Positions 9,614 through 19,029 are shown, counted from the stretch's first letter. The stretch is 64,000 nt of DNA from Swaminathania salitolerans (GCF_025994315.1 NZ_BAQE01000032.1); one strand, 5' to 3'. The notes: generated from the letters alone by a model not told the origin. Translations and numbers: made by a program.

Positions 9614-10750
9614 ATGAGAAGAGGTAGCAGACTGCCCGAGCGGCTCTACGGCATCGCCATGTGGGCCGTATCGGCCGTTCTGGCGGTGTTTCTGATCGGT
9701 CTGGGCGGCCTCGTCATCGACGATCTCCCCCGGGGAACGCCTTCCATACCGCTGCACCCGGATTATCCGCCCGCTCTGGAGCTCCAAAGAGCGAGTCTTA
9801 AAAAGGACCGCGACAGGCGTGTCATGGAGCGCGAAGCCCAGGCCTTGCGTCTCGAAGCCGCGCGCAAGGCGATGGCGAGCGCGAAAGAGGGGTTTTCGAC
9901 CTGGATCGAGACCCGCAAGGCCACCACCGATCCGACGCAGGATCGCGATGTGCTGGAACGGACCCGTCGTCTCGAGCAGCTTCAGGGCGTCGTGCGCGTC
10001 GAGGATCGTCGTCTGGACGAGATCGATGCCGCGATCGAGGCGATCGCGCGGTCGCAACGCGCCGCGCTCGCCCAGCGCAAAGCGCTGGATGACGCCTATC
10101 GTCCCATCCGTGCCAGACTGGTCTTCCGGGCCGAGACGCAGGTGTTTCTGCTACGGCTCGCCTTTACCCTTCCCCTGCTTTTCGTTTCCGCCTTTCTTGT
10201 CCTCAGGCGTCGGAACAGCGCCTTCTGGCCTCTTTATCGCGGTTTCGTTCTGGCGGCCCTTTACGGTTTCTTCGTCGAACTCGTTCCGTATCTTCCAAGT
10301 TACGGCGGCTATATCCGGTACGGCGTGGGCGTGGTCATGACGGTCATGGTCTGTATCGTTCTCGTCAGGAACATGCGGGCCTATCTGGCCCGGAGGCGCG
10401 CGGCCGAATCCGAGTCGGAGGTCCTGCGCAGGCAGAGGGTCGATCGGGACAATGCATATGCGCGGATCGATCGGAAGATCTGTCCGGATTGCGAGCGTCC
10501 GCTCCGTTTCTCCGAGGGGCAGGAGACCAATTTCTGCGTTCATTGCGGGCTGACGCTCTACCGGCATTGTCCGGTCTGCCAGACGCGCAATCTCGCCTTC
10601 AACCGCTTCTGTCTCTCCTGCGGGCATGAGGAACCGGGACGATGGGCTGGGGAACAACGGGCGGAAGAACACGACGTCTCTTCTGCGGCAACGACGCCCG
10701 CAAGCCCACATCGATATGGCAGAGACGATGAGAAGGAGCCCGTATCGTGA
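9614..10750 (+). CDS. Membrane protein with coiled coil and C-terminal double zinc ribbon
   Basis: 378 residues from ATG 9614, chosen because GGGAG lies 7 bases upstream; the frame is open further upstream, but that part is low-complexity repeat. Order: one TM helix (about residues 14-36, SAVLAVFLIGLGGLV), a long charged helical/coiled-coil region (about 55-165, rich in Arg, Glu and Ala), three TM helices (about 180-260), then two CxxC pairs (CPDC...CVHCG and CPVC...CLSCG) forming tandem zinc ribbons. The gene overlaps the downstream acetyltransferase by 4 bases. The family is not recognised; zinc-ribbon-tailed membrane proteins often regulate protein or envelope complexes, but nothing here shows that. 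Confidence 0.75.
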   Translation: MRRGSRLPERLYGIAMWAVSAVLAVFLIGLGGLVIDDLPRGTPSIPLHPDYPPALELQRASLKKDRDRRVMEREAQALRLEAARKAMASAKEGFSTWIETRKATTDPTQDRDVLERTRRLEQLQGVVRVEDRRLDEIDAAIEAIARSQRAALAQRKALDDAYRPIRARLVFRAETQVFLLRLAFTLPLLFVSAFLVLRRRNSAFWPLYRGFVLAALYGFFVELVPYLPSYGGYIRYGVGVVMTVMVCIVLVRNMRAYLARRRAAESESEVLRRQRVDRDNAYARIDRKICPDCERPLRFSEGQETNFCVHCGLTLYRHCPVCQTRNLAFNRFCLSCGHEEPGRWAGEQRAEEHDVSSAATTPASPHRYGRDDEKEPVS

Positions 10751-11253
10751 TCCGCACTCCCAGCCCTCTCGCGCTGCATGTCGAAGAGATCACGATCGAA
10801 GCCTGTCTTCCCCTGCGCCGGGTCGTGTTGTGGCCGGATCTGACGGAGGATGCGTGTCGCGTTCCCGAAGACCCCGTTGCCCTGCATCTTGGCGCCGTCA
10901 CAGGCGCCGGACACGGGAAGAGACTCGTCGGGTGCCTCTCCCTTTGTCCGGTGGGCGCGAATGCCGTTCAGCTTCGCAAATTCGCGGTACTGTCCGAATT
11001 CCAGAAGCAGGGTATCGGCACGGCACTCATGGAGGCGGCGCTCCTGCGCACGGAGGCCTCCGGCGCGCGCAGCCTGTGTCTCGACGCGCGGATCGGTGCC
11101 ATTCCGTTTTACAGGCGTTTCGGCCTGAACGGCAGCGGGGCGCCGTTCCTCAAGGGCAGCATGGAGCATCTGCGCATGGAAATCCCGCTCCCACGCGAAA
11201 CGGGCCCGGGTCGCGGTTGTCGTCTTTCTCCCGCGTCCCTGGGAGAGGGGTGA
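10747..11253 (+). CDS. GNAT family N-acetyltransferase
   Basis: 168 residues with a GTG start that overlaps the previous stop (GTGA, 10747-10750). The acetyl-CoA binding core is LRKFAVLSEFQKQGIGTALM (motif A, Q-x-x-G-I-G), followed by SLCLDARIGAIPFYRRFGL (motif B, with the family's typical FYxxxGF-like ending). Substrate unknown. It probably depends on coupling with the zinc-ribbon membrane gene for translation. Confidence 0.85.
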   Translation: MIRTPSPLALHVEEITIEACLPLRRVVLWPDLTEDACRVPEDPVALHLGAVTGAGHGKRLVGCLSLCPVGANAVQLRKFAVLSEFQKQGIGTALMEAALLRTEASGARSLCLDARIGAIPFYRRFGLNGSGAPFLKGSMEHLRMEIPLPRETGPGRGCRLSPASLGEG

Positions 11254-11329
11254 GAACCATCCGCAGGCGTCGGGCTGGCGGTCGGTTGCAATCCGTGAGA
11301 GAGCGGGGCGCGTTGCGAGGAGAAAATTC

Positions 11330-12895
11330 ATGCTGACCCGCGCTTTTGCCGATTCTGTTCCGAATGCGGACCGGAATGGCACAGGACCGGCATCCGAACC
11401 GGGATTTTGCACGGGAGATCTGAGGGAGGCGCTGCGTTTTGCCGCCATCCTCCTCCCGGCGCTCTTCGTTTACGGGTCCGTCATCACGACATTCACGATG
11501 TCGATCGACAACGAGTTTCCGGATACGTTCGATCAGGATATCGGCCTCGGTCGCTGGGCCATTTCGCTTCTGAAGCGCCTTCTTCTGGCCGATCCCTATG
11601 CCGCCTATATCACGCCGGTCGTCTTCGTCGTCTTCCTGTCCCTGGCGGTATACATCGTCGGTCGAACGCTGCGTCTCTCCGACAGCATGCTTGTCGTCTT
11701 CGGCTTTCTGTCCGTTTCCTTTCCTGCCCTGTTCTATCAGGTGGATTTCAACGTGCAGAGCGATGCGGTCGGTATAGGGCTCGCCCTCGGCGCCGTATCG
11801 GCACCGCTTTTCCTGCAGGCTCTTCGTGCGGATCGCCCGATCGCTCGCCGCATTGCCCTGTTTTTTGCGGCTTGTGCGACTACGGCGATTTCGACGGCGA
11901 CCTATCAATCGCTCTTCACCATGGGGCCCGGTATCGTCCTTCTCGTTCTGACGGAGAAGATCGCCCGCGGGGGAAAACCACCGGTCGCCCGGCTCGCCGG
12001 TCCCGGTATTCTCTGGCTCGCCACCTCCTTCGTTCTGTTTCGCCTCGTATCGCATGGCTTGCAGAGCGTTCTTTCCGTTTCGCCCAGCACCTATTTCGCA
12101 ACGCAGATCGGCTGGACCCACGCATCGTTTCCCGCCTCCGTCTCCTCCGCCATCCGCAATGCAGTGACCTTGTGTCTCGGTGGAAATTACTACGGGAACG
12201 GGATCTATCTTCTCGCCACTCTGGCCTGCATCGCAGGGATCGTGGTCATGCTGCGCCATAGGCGTCCTGTGGGTGCCGTGTTGCTGGCTGCGATTCTCGT
12301 CCTGCCTTTCGCGCTCAACATCCTGCTGTCGTTCAGTTTTCCGCCCAGAACCTATGTGTTCCAGGGGTTTTCCTTCGCCTATCTGATCGTTTTCTTCCTC
12401 CGCTTCGGTCTGCCCGCGCGTTTCGTTCGTCCGGCAGCATTCGCGGCGACCTGCGGCGCGCTCTGGTTCGGAACCCATGTTCTGGCGTCCCTGGTGTTCG
12501 CCGACCAGATGAGCTGGCGGGCGGATATCGTCCTTGCCGAGCAGATCGAACAGCGCCTGCATTCCGCGATTCCCGATTATCGGGACGGCGTCACGCCGGT
12601 CTATTTCCATGGCGGCATCCAGCGCGCCAATCGCTGGAAGCCGCGCGGCTCCGATATTTACGGAACGTCGTTCTTTCACTGGGATGGGGGAAATAATCTG
12701 CGTATCTCGAACTTCATGCGTGCGAACATGATCGGAGAGGTCCGGATGGCGCCCCTTTCCCGGGTCCGGGCCATCATGGGCCGGATCGGGCCGCAGCCGG
12801 TTTTCCCTGCGACCGGATCCGTTTTCATGCTGGGGGGTGTGGCCGTGGTCCGGCTCGGTATCGAACCCGGAACGTTGCAGACCCTTCCGGAGTGA
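11330..12895 (+). CDS. Polytopic membrane glycosyltransferase, GtrII-like
   Basis: 521 residues with roughly ten hydrophobic segments. The N-terminal periplasmic loop contains an acidic motif followed by GRWAISLLKRLLLADPY, which resembles the start of GtrII-type glucosyltransferases that decorate O-antigen or other envelope polysaccharide from a lipid-linked sugar donor. GAGGAG about 8 bases before ATG 11330 supports the start. The C-terminal soluble part (about residues 400-521) is variable, as in that family. The assignment rests on topology and the N-terminal motif only. Monocistronic in this window. Confidence 0.6.
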   Translation: MLTRAFADSVPNADRNGTGPASEPGFCTGDLREALRFAAILLPALFVYGSVITTFTMSIDNEFPDTFDQDIGLGRWAISLLKRLLLADPYAAYITPVVFVVFLSLAVYIVGRTLRLSDSMLVVFGFLSVSFPALFYQVDFNVQSDAVGIGLALGAVSAPLFLQALRADRPIARRIALFFAACATTAISTATYQSLFTMGPGIVLLVLTEKIARGGKPPVARLAGPGILWLATSFVLFRLVSHGLQSVLSVSPSTYFATQIGWTHASFPASVSSAIRNAVTLCLGGNYYGNGIYLLATLACIAGIVVMLRHRRPVGAVLLAAILVLPFALNILLSFSFPPRTYVFQGFSFAYLIVFFLRFGLPARFVRPAAFAATCGALWFGTHVLASLVFADQMSWRADIVLAEQIEQRLHSAIPDYRDGVTPVYFHGGIQRANRWKPRGSDIYGTSFFHWDGGNNLRISNFMRANMIGEVRMAPLSRVRAIMGRIGPQPVFPATGSVFMLGGVAVVRLGIEPGTLQTLPE

Positions 12896-13009
12896 GCGCG
12901 CCAGAGTCGGGCGCAGGAGGGCGAGACATACGTCTCGGCCTCCCGGTTCATGCGCTCGTTCCGGCGCGCCGCACGACATGACGGGGCATGGCATGCGGCC
13001 TGTCGGGCT

Positions 13010-14152
13010 TTATCGTGTGGCAGTCTCTCCGCCACAGGGCGGAAGTTTCATGCGGTAGATGGTCGTCGGTCCCTGAAGGGGACGGGAATTGGCGAAAACC
13101 AGTTCGTCGAGGCGGGAATCGGAGATGTAGAGCCAGTCATTGGCGATCGCGAAACCGTCCGCCCAGTCGAGCACCGAAGGATCGCGGTAGACGAGATCGG
13201 TCTTCGGTTGTTTGGCCCCCGGAGGGAAAGTCAGGGCGTAGAGGCCGTGATTCTCGATATCGCCGACCCATAGCCGGTTGCATCGGTCCATTTCGATTCC
13301 GCCGCTCATGACCGACTGCCCCAGATATTCGGCCCGCTTGCTCAGCGCGGCATCGTCGAGGCTGGCATCGCGCAGATCGGCCGCACGGATGCGCCAGTAA
13401 TGATGATCGGTAAGCGGGCGATAATAGACCCATTCCCTGTCCGGCGAGAGAGCAATGCCGTCATCCTGCGTGACCGGTAACGTGCCGTCCTTCTTCCGGG
13501 CCAGTTCGCCATAGATGTGCAGATGCTGTTCGGGATCGGCGACGCCGGAGCGCGTATTCGCCAGAACGAGACGATAGGCGCCGGTGTTCAGGTCGAGCAC
13601 GACGAGACCGCCGCGGCCCCATTCATTGGTGATATAGGCCGTGCGCGTTCTGGTATCGACCCTGACGTCATTGAGCGAGTCCCCGGGCGTGATGTCGTGT
13701 CCGAAGCGGTAGAGACGCAGGAGCTGCCCTGTCCTCGCGTCGAACTCGACGAGTTTGGGCGGCAGCTTTTTCTGATCGACGGAGGGCAGGGACGAATCCA
13801 GAACCCAGAGATGATCCCGGTCATCGACCCACAGGGCCGGGACGGATACCCATTCTTCGCGGTCCTTCACGTCTTTGGAAAAACGGTTCCAGTCGGCGTC
13901 GGGGAAGGGGATGAGTGCGCCGGTCCGGTCGTCCAGCTGGACGACGCTTGCGCTGTAGCGTTTCATGGTCGCCGGGGCTGAGGCAAAGACGGTGCCCGAA
14001 TGGGAGACGCCGACACCGATCACGTTGAAATCGGCGGGGAAGCGTTTGACAACCTCGAGGCTGGGCTGGCCGGCCGCCAGGGACAGGCTCGAGGTGAAGG
14101 CCATGCCTGCGAGCAGGGCGACGACGTTTCGTGTGATGGAGGTCCTGCTCAT
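13010..14152 (-). CDS. Secreted major-royal-jelly/yellow family beta-propeller
   Basis: 380 residues with a cleavable signal peptide (NVVALLAGMAFTSSLSLAAG). The body has the hallmarks of the MRJP/yellow family, which is scattered in bacteria: ALWVDDRDHLWVLDSS, LNDVRVDTRTRTAYITNEW, DDGIALSPDREWVYYRPL, and WADGFAIANDWLYISDSRL near the end. No enzymatic function is established for bacterial members; ligand binding or a lactonase-like activity is possible because the fold is related to SMP-30. ATG 14152 overlaps the stop of the gluconolactonase gene (ATGA), so the pair is translated together, which suggests a shared periplasmic role in sugar-acid metabolism. Confidence 0.82.
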   Translation of the reverse strand: MSRTSITRNVVALLAGMAFTSSLSLAAGQPSLEVVKRFPADFNVIGVGVSHSGTVFASAPATMKRYSASVVQLDDRTGALIPFPDADWNRFSKDVKDREEWVSVPALWVDDRDHLWVLDSSLPSVDQKKLPPKLVEFDARTGQLLRLYRFGHDITPGDSLNDVRVDTRTRTAYITNEWGRGGLVVLDLNTGAYRLVLANTRSGVADPEQHLHIYGELARKKDGTLPVTQDDGIALSPDREWVYYRPLTDHHYWRIRAADLRDASLDDAALSKRAEYLGQSVMSGGIEMDRCNRLWVGDIENHGLYALTFPPGAKQPKTDLVYRDPSVLDWADGFAIANDWLYISDSRLDELVFANSRPLQGPTTIYRMKLPPCGGETATR

Positions 14153-15390
14153 GCGAGTCCTGCTCCCTGGGTTGCGACATCGAGGGTGAAAATGGTGTTT
14201 TCCGCGCACATGAAGAGGCGGTCGCGCTGGGTCCCGCCAAAGGCGAGATTGGAGACACTGCGCGGCAGGCGCAGGCGGCCGATCATCTTTCCGGCCGGAT
14301 TATAGACGAACACTCCGCACAGACCGAGCGGCCCGTTAGCCGCGACCCAGAGATTGCCGAGCACATCCGCCTTGATCCCGTCGGGCATGAGCTTGTGCCC
14401 GCCGAGTGTCATGTCGGCGAAGACACGCCTGTTGCGCAACGCACCGTTTCCGACGTCGAAGGCGTAGATGTTCCGGTAGCCGCCTCCATCGGGCGCCATG
14501 GCGCCTTTCTCGCTCGAGACGACGTAGAGCGTCTTGCGGTCGGGAGAAAAACACAGCCCGTTGGGCCCGGCGATATCCTTTCCGGAAAGGACAGCGGTGA
14601 GCTTGCGCGTTTCCGGGTCCAGATGGAACACATGGGTATCCTGTCCCTCGCGTCCGCCAATCTGCTCCGTTGCCTCGAGATCGAGATTCCAGGTCAGATT
14701 GTCTTTCGCCTTCTTCCCGTCGAGCGGCGCATCCGGATGCCCTTCCCAGAGGCGGTCGCCATAAGGCGGGTCGGTGAACCATATGCCGCCGGACGGATCC
14801 ACGACGATGTCATTGGGAGAATTCAGCCTCTTGCCGCCGAAGCTCTCGGCCAGGACGGTGCAGCGACCGTCATGCTCCCACCGGATCACGCGCCTCAGGC
14901 CGTGCTCGCAGGTCAGAAGCCGTCCCTCGAGATCGTAGGTGTTCCCGTTCGAGTGATAGCTCTCCTTGCGAAAGACGGTCATGCAACGCTCCTCCGGCAG
15001 GTAGCGGTACTGCGTGCTGCCCATCACGTCGCTCACGATGAGGAACCGGCCTTCGCTCGACCAGGCCGGCCCTTCGAGCCAGAGTGCCCGTCCCTGCCAG
15101 GCCTGCACCAGCGGTGCGTTACCGAGAATGACTGTGCCGAAAGAGGGATCGTAGAAGATGATATCGGGGTCGGGCGTAAATGCGACCGGTGCCTTCGGCC
15201 CCCAGACCCGGGGAGGAGACGTGATCACGGAAGGGGGCGAGACGGCGACGTTCTTCTCTGCGGCGGAAGCCGATGCGCTACGGGTGAGGGCCGCCGCGCC
15301 CAGGGTTGAAGCACCCAGGGTCGAGGCACCCAGAGCAAGAAGATTGCGGCGGGAGAAACCGGGTTTCCGGGGAACCGGGGGAGGAGTCAT
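14149..15390 (-). CDS. gnl: Gluconolactonase / SMP-30 family, Tat-exported
   Basis: 413 residues expected to hydrolyse glucono-1,5-lactone (or a related sugar lactone) to the acid in the periplasm, the step after membrane glucose dehydrogenase in acetic acid bacteria. The N-terminus carries a twin-arginine signal (FSRRNLLALGAS) and an Ala-rich hydrophobic stretch. SMP-30 propeller motifs are LEGPAWSSEGRFLIVSDV, NSPNDIVVDPSGGIWFTDPP and GPNGLCFSPDRKTLYVV, containing the metal-binding Glu, Asn and Asp positions. The start at 15390 (MTPPPVPRK) is preferred to an upstream ATG at 15426 that would push the Tat motif inwards. Overlaps the downstream MRJP-like gene by 4 bases. Confidence 0.87.
   Translation of the reverse strand: MTPPPVPRKPGFSRRNLLALGASTLGASTLGAAALTRSASASAAEKNVAVSPPSVITSPPRVWGPKAPVAFTPDPDIIFYDPSFGTVILGNAPLVQAWQGRALWLEGPAWSSEGRFLIVSDVMGSTQYRYLPEERCMTVFRKESYHSNGNTYDLEGRLLTCEHGLRRVIRWEHDGRCTVLAESFGGKRLNSPNDIVVDPSGGIWFTDPPYGDRLWEGHPDAPLDGKKAKDNLTWNLDLEATEQIGGREGQDTHVFHLDPETRKLTAVLSGKDIAGPNGLCFSPDRKTLYVVSSEKGAMAPDGGGYRNIYAFDVGNGALRNRRVFADMTLGGHKLMPDGIKADVLGNLWVAANGPLGLCGVFVYNPAGKMIGRLRLPRSVSNLAFGGTQRDRLFMCAENTIFTLDVATQGAGLA
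15299..15328. repeat. 15-bp tandem repeat inside Tat signal peptide
   Basis: CCCAGGGTTGAAGCA and CCCAGGGTCGAGGCA are adjacent, with a third partial unit (CCCAGAGC) after them. On the minus strand they encode LGASTLGAST, lengthening the hydrophobic core of the gluconolactonase Tat signal. Confidence 0.8.
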
Positions 15391-15704
15391 CACACTTCTT
15401 GTTCCTTCTTTGCCCGACCGCGTCATCCGGATGGATATCCCGACGGATGCGCTTCGTTTCTTCAGACGATGTCACATTTTTTATGAGACATGTAACAACA
15501 ATACGGTTTCGTCACCGTCTCGCCAGAAAGAAAGTGGAATGGACCGATCGGAAAACCGGATCGCATCGACTTCCTTCCCCCGGCCGGGTCGTCGGCCCGG
15601 ACATGCGCTTGGCCGGATCTGCGGTCGAAACGTTCGGGCGATATTCCGTCCCTCGATGAAGAGGTGCATAATTCCCGGCTGGGATCACGAAAGGGTGACT
15701 GTCT
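15391..15704. other. Divergent intergenic region between gnl and DUF2938 gene
   Basis: These 314 bases must carry both promoters. The stretch around 15470-15500 (GATGTCACATTTTTTATGAGACATGTAAC) is AT-richer and contains ATGTC/GACAT half-sites around a T-run, a plausible promoter or operator core. No gene or RNA is seen. Confidence 0.4.
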
Positions 15705-16214
15705 ATGGAAGCGAATATCCTGATCGCGGGTTTCGTTCTTTGTGTCGGAATTGTGTCTACGCTCGTCCTCGATCTGTGGGTGGTGCTTCTCGAACGTTAT
15801 GCCGGACTGCCTCGTACGGACTGGAGACAGGTCGGGCGCTGGCTGCGCGGCCTGGCCTCGGGAAATCTCGTATTGCGGGAGGACGCTCCCGACCGTGAAG
15901 GAGCGGGGGATGCCGTGCTCGGCTGGTGCTTCCATTATGGCGTGGGTCTCGCCTATGCGGCGCTGCTTCCCGCAATCTGGGGGCGGGAGCTGATCGTCTA
16001 TCCGCAGCCGCTGCCCTATATCCTTATCGGATTCGTTCTGAGCACGTTCGCCGGGCTTGGCATCCTGACGCCCTGTATGGGGGGCGGTTTCATGGGGCGC
16101 TTCCTTCCGCGCAAAGCGCCCGTCTATGCCTATGTCCTCGTCGCGCATATCGTGTTCACCCTCGCCCAGTATGCGACGGCACTCGGATACGCGCTCTGGT
16201 TCCTCTCCGTCTGA
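15705..16214 (+). CDS. DUF2938 family integral membrane protein
   Basis: 169 residues with four hydrophobic segments. Family features visible are the opening IVSTLVLDLWVVLLER, the Trp-Gly region WCFHYGVGLAYAALLPAIWG and the glycine loop TPCMGGGFMGRFLPR, with the PCxGxG-like turn typical of DUF2938. Function unknown. AAGGGTG about 8 bases upstream of ATG 15705 supports the start. Transcribed convergently with the glp operon. Confidence 0.8.
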   Translation: MEANILIAGFVLCVGIVSTLVLDLWVVLLERYAGLPRTDWRQVGRWLRGLASGNLVLREDAPDREGAGDAVLGWCFHYGVGLAYAALLPAIWGRELIVYPQPLPYILIGFVLSTFAGLGILTPCMGGGFMGRFLPRKAPVYAYVLVAHIVFTLAQYATALGYALWFLSV

Positions 16215-16375
16215 TCCGGCTCCGCCCGGCGCGATAACGCCGACCGGGATCGCCCGGTCAGCACCACCGGCAAGAGAGATGGCCGGCGCGCTGTTTCCGA
16301 CCGGAACCAGCCGAGCGGAAACATGCGATCGCAGGGGGCGGGCCGGAGACAGAGATCCCTCGGCAAGGACATCGC

Positions 16376-16397
16376 GGCGCAGGGCCTGCCCTGCGCC
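16376..16397. terminator. Strong hairpin between DUF2938 gene and glpK
   Basis: GGCGCAGGG and CCCTGCGCC form a perfect 9-bp stem around loop CCTG. CCTCGG (16358) and CCGAGG (16401) can extend it. It lies 24 bases past the glpK stop on the minus strand and also after the convergent plus-strand gene. It lacks a T-run. Confidence 0.5.
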
Positions 16398-16420
16398 ATC
16401 CCGAGGCAGACCGAGCGGTT

Positions 16421-17947
16421 CTAGGCTGCCTGGCTCTGTCTGGAGGCGTGCCGGGTCGTGCCCGGGGTCAGGGTTCGACGCACAGCATCGTTCCATCCTT
16501 CCAGCAGCTCGGCACGCAGAGCGGAATCGATTGCCGGGCGGAAAACGCGCTCCTGCTGCCAGATTGTCGCGATTTCCTCCAGCGACGACCACACGCCGGT
16601 CGCGAGCCCCGCAAGGAAGGCCGCGCCCAGAGCGGTCGTTTCGAGATCGGCGGGACGCTGCACGTCGGTATCGAGGATATTGGCCAGAAACTGGGAGAAC
16701 CAGTCATTGGCCGACATGCCTCCATCGATCCTGAGCGTGCGCGCCTGCATGGCGCCATCCTCGCGCATTGCGTGCGCGAGATCGAAGGTCTGATAGGCCA
16801 CCGATTCGAGCGCTGCGCGGGCGATATGCGCCTGGGTCGAGCCCAGAGTCAGGCCGCAGATCAGACCGCGTGCATCCGGATCCCAGTGCGGCGCACCCAG
16901 CCCGACGAAACCGGGCACCATATAGACGCCATGACTGTCTTCCACCCGGGTTGCCATGTCATCGGTCTGGGAGGCATGGGTGATGAGATGCAGCCCGTCA
17001 CGCAGCCACTTGATGGCTGCACCGGCGACGAAGATCGAGCCCTCGAGGGCATAGGTGGTCTTGCCGCCGATCCGGTATCCGATGGTCGTCAGCAGGCGGT
17101 GATGCGACTCGACCGGCTTTTCTCCCGTATTGAGAAGCATGAAACAGCCGGTGCCATAGGTGGCCTTTGCCATTCCGGGCCGGAAACAGGCCTGCCCGAC
17201 CAGAGCCGCGTGCTGGTCGCCCGCCATGCCTCCGATGGGAAGAGCGACGCCGAAATGCTCCGCTGCGGTCATGCCCAGCGCACCGCTATTGTCGCAGATC
17301 GAGGGAAGAATGGCATCCGGCACGCCGAACAGGGCGAGAAGCTCGGGGTCCCATGTCTGGGTATGGATATTGAAGAGGCAGGTACGGCTGGCATTGGTGA
17401 TGTCGGTTGCATGGACCTCGCCCCCCGTCAGGCGCCACAGGAGGAAACAGTCGATGGTGCCCATCGCGATTTCTCCGGCTTCGGCTCTGGCCCGCAATCC
17501 GGGAACGGTATCGAGCAGCCATGCGACCTTGCTCGCCGAGAAATAGGGGTCCAGCAGTAATCCGGTCCGCTCGCGTACGAGCGATTCCGCGCCGTCGCGC
17601 CTGAGATCGGCGCAGAATTGCGCCGTGCGCCGATCCTGCCAGACGATCGCCCGGTGAACGGGCTTGCCTGTTTCGCGCTCCCAGAGCACCACGGTTTCAC
17701 GCTGGCTCGTGATTCCGAGCCCCGCGATCGTCTCGACCCCGCCCGCTTCGGCAATTGCCTCCCGGGCCGTCGTGAGGGCATCGCGCCAGATATCCTCCAC
17801 ATCGTGTTCGACCCAGCCCGGAGCAGGATAATGCTGGGGGAACTCCCTGCGCGCGAGAGACAATGTCTTCGCCTTGCGGTCGAAGACGATGGCGCGGGTC
17901 GAGGTCGTTCCCTGGTCGATGGCGAGGATGTTCGTTTTCTTGGTCAT
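16421..17947 (-). CDS. glpK: Glycerol kinase
   Basis: Phosphorylates glycerol to glycerol 3-phosphate with ATP. 508 residues, the usual length. The FGGY-family opening is NILAIDQGTTSTRAIVFDRK. The glycerol-binding region is LGITSQRETVVLWERETGKP and the core signature is YALEGSIFVAGAAIKWLRDG. The C-terminal ATPase loop is LRIDGGMSANDWFSQFLANI. The start at 17947 follows GGAG about 8 bases upstream; an ATG 82 codons earlier only reads low-complexity sequence that shadows glpF. Last gene of the minus-strand glpD-glpF-glpK run; the spacer to glpF is 67 bases. Confidence 0.96.
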   Translation of the reverse strand: MTKKTNILAIDQGTTSTRAIVFDRKAKTLSLARREFPQHYPAPGWVEHDVEDIWRDALTTAREAIAEAGGVETIAGLGITSQRETVVLWERETGKPVHRAIVWQDRRTAQFCADLRRDGAESLVRERTGLLLDPYFSASKVAWLLDTVPGLRARAEAGEIAMGTIDCFLLWRLTGGEVHATDITNASRTCLFNIHTQTWDPELLALFGVPDAILPSICDNSGALGMTAAEHFGVALPIGGMAGDQHAALVGQACFRPGMAKATYGTGCFMLLNTGEKPVESHHRLLTTIGYRIGGKTTYALEGSIFVAGAAIKWLRDGLHLITHASQTDDMATRVEDSHGVYMVPGFVGLGAPHWDPDARGLICGLTLGSTQAHIARAALESVAYQTFDLAHAMREDGAMQARTLRIDGGMSANDWFSQFLANILDTDVQRPADLETTALGAAFLAGLATGVWSSLEEIATIWQQERVFRPAIDSALRAELLEGWNDAVRRTLTPGTTRHASRQSQAA

Positions 17948-18014
17948 GATCTTGGCTCCGTTTCTTGGCCCCGGGCGAAGGCGGGGGAGGGAAGGGGTGA
18001 GGCGTCCGGAAAAA

Positions 18015-18950
18015 TCAGGGAATCGGGGCGATGGTCGGACCGCCCGTGCCGGTGAAACCGCCCCCGGCGGGAGGCTCCGCCCTGGGGGGAGCACCATGGG
18101 GAGCAACAGGGGGAGCAGCGGGGTGAGAGGGGGGCGCCCCGATCGCAGCCTGTGCGGTAGCAGCATATTTCGGCATGAAGGGTCGAAGCACATAATGATA
18201 GAGCCCGCCGCCGATCACACCACCGACGAGTGGGCCTGCAATGGGCACCCACCAGAAATTCTGCGGAGAGGGGAAAGCCGAGGCGCCCCATCCGGCGAGA
18301 TAGGCGAAGCTGCGCGGGCCGAAATCACGGGCCGGGTTGATCGCCCAGGCGTCGAGAAAGCCGGAAGACGCGCCGATTGCGGCGACGAGAAGGCCGATGA
18401 TGAGCGCGCCGGAATTCGCCTCGGGTGCCTGGGTATTGTACTGACATGTGATGGCGAAGACGCCGAAGACGAGCACGCCGGTGAGAATGATCTGTACGCC
18501 GAAAGAATGGAGCGCGGTCACCGCAAGGCCCGGATGGGTGAAGAACACGCCGGCTGCGCCGCCGTCACCGGCCCGGGTCAGGTGATGGGTCATGTTGTAA
18601 TGATCGATCACCGGCGAGAAGTTCATATAGACGAGTGCCGCCCCGGCCATCGCCCCCGCCACCTGCGCCGCGCAATAGGGGAGGACCTTCTTCCATGGAA
18701 AGCCGCGATAGAGCGCCAGTGCGAGGGTGACGGCAGGATTGGCGTGCGTGCCGCTCACCGATCCCGTCGCATAGATCGCGATGGTGACACCGAGCCCCCA
18801 GACGATGGCAACGCCCCAATAGGCATTCTGATAGGGATTCGGGTCGTAGAGCACGATCATCGCGGCGACGCTGTCGCCGAAGAGAATGATGATCACGAGA
18901 GCGAAGAATTCGGCGACCAGCTCGCCGATGAAGCGCTTTCTGTCTGACAT
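18015..18950 (-). CDS. glpF: Glycerol uptake facilitator (aquaglyceroporin)
   Basis: 311 residues, a six-TM MIP channel for glycerol entry. Both constriction motifs are intact: SGTHANPAVT after the second helix and WAINPARDFGPR after the fifth, the Asp after NPAR being a mark of the glycerol-conducting subgroup. The C-terminal 50 residues after YHYVLRPFMP are a Pro/Ala/Gly tail (PPVAPHGAPPRAEPP), partly generated by a 12-bp repeat, which is unusual for GlpF. Lies between glpD and glpK, so substrate entry, phosphorylation and oxidation are encoded together. Confidence 0.95.
   Translation of the reverse strand: MSDRKRFIGELVAEFFALVIIILFGDSVAAMIVLYDPNPYQNAYWGVAIVWGLGVTIAIYATGSVSGTHANPAVTLALALYRGFPWKKVLPYCAAQVAGAMAGAALVYMNFSPVIDHYNMTHHLTRAGDGGAAGVFFTHPGLAVTALHSFGVQIILTGVLVFGVFAITCQYNTQAPEANSGALIIGLLVAAIGASSGFLDAWAINPARDFGPRSFAYLAGWGASAFPSPQNFWWVPIAGPLVGGVIGGGLYHYVLRPFMPKYAATAQAAIGAPPSHPAAPPVAPHGAPPRAEPPAGGGFTGTGGPTIAPIP
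18086..18121. repeat. 12-bp tandem repeat in glpF C-terminal tail
   Basis: GGGGAGCACCAT, GGGGAGCAACAG and GGGGAGCAGCGG are contiguous and in frame, giving a Pro/Ala-rich tail of four residues per unit. Confidence 0.8.
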
Positions 18951-19029
18951 GATCTTTCGTCCATCTGCCAGAGGGTGGAAGGGAGGAGAGGAGGGAAGGG
19001 GGAAAAAGAAGCGGAGCCGGGACGGGTGC

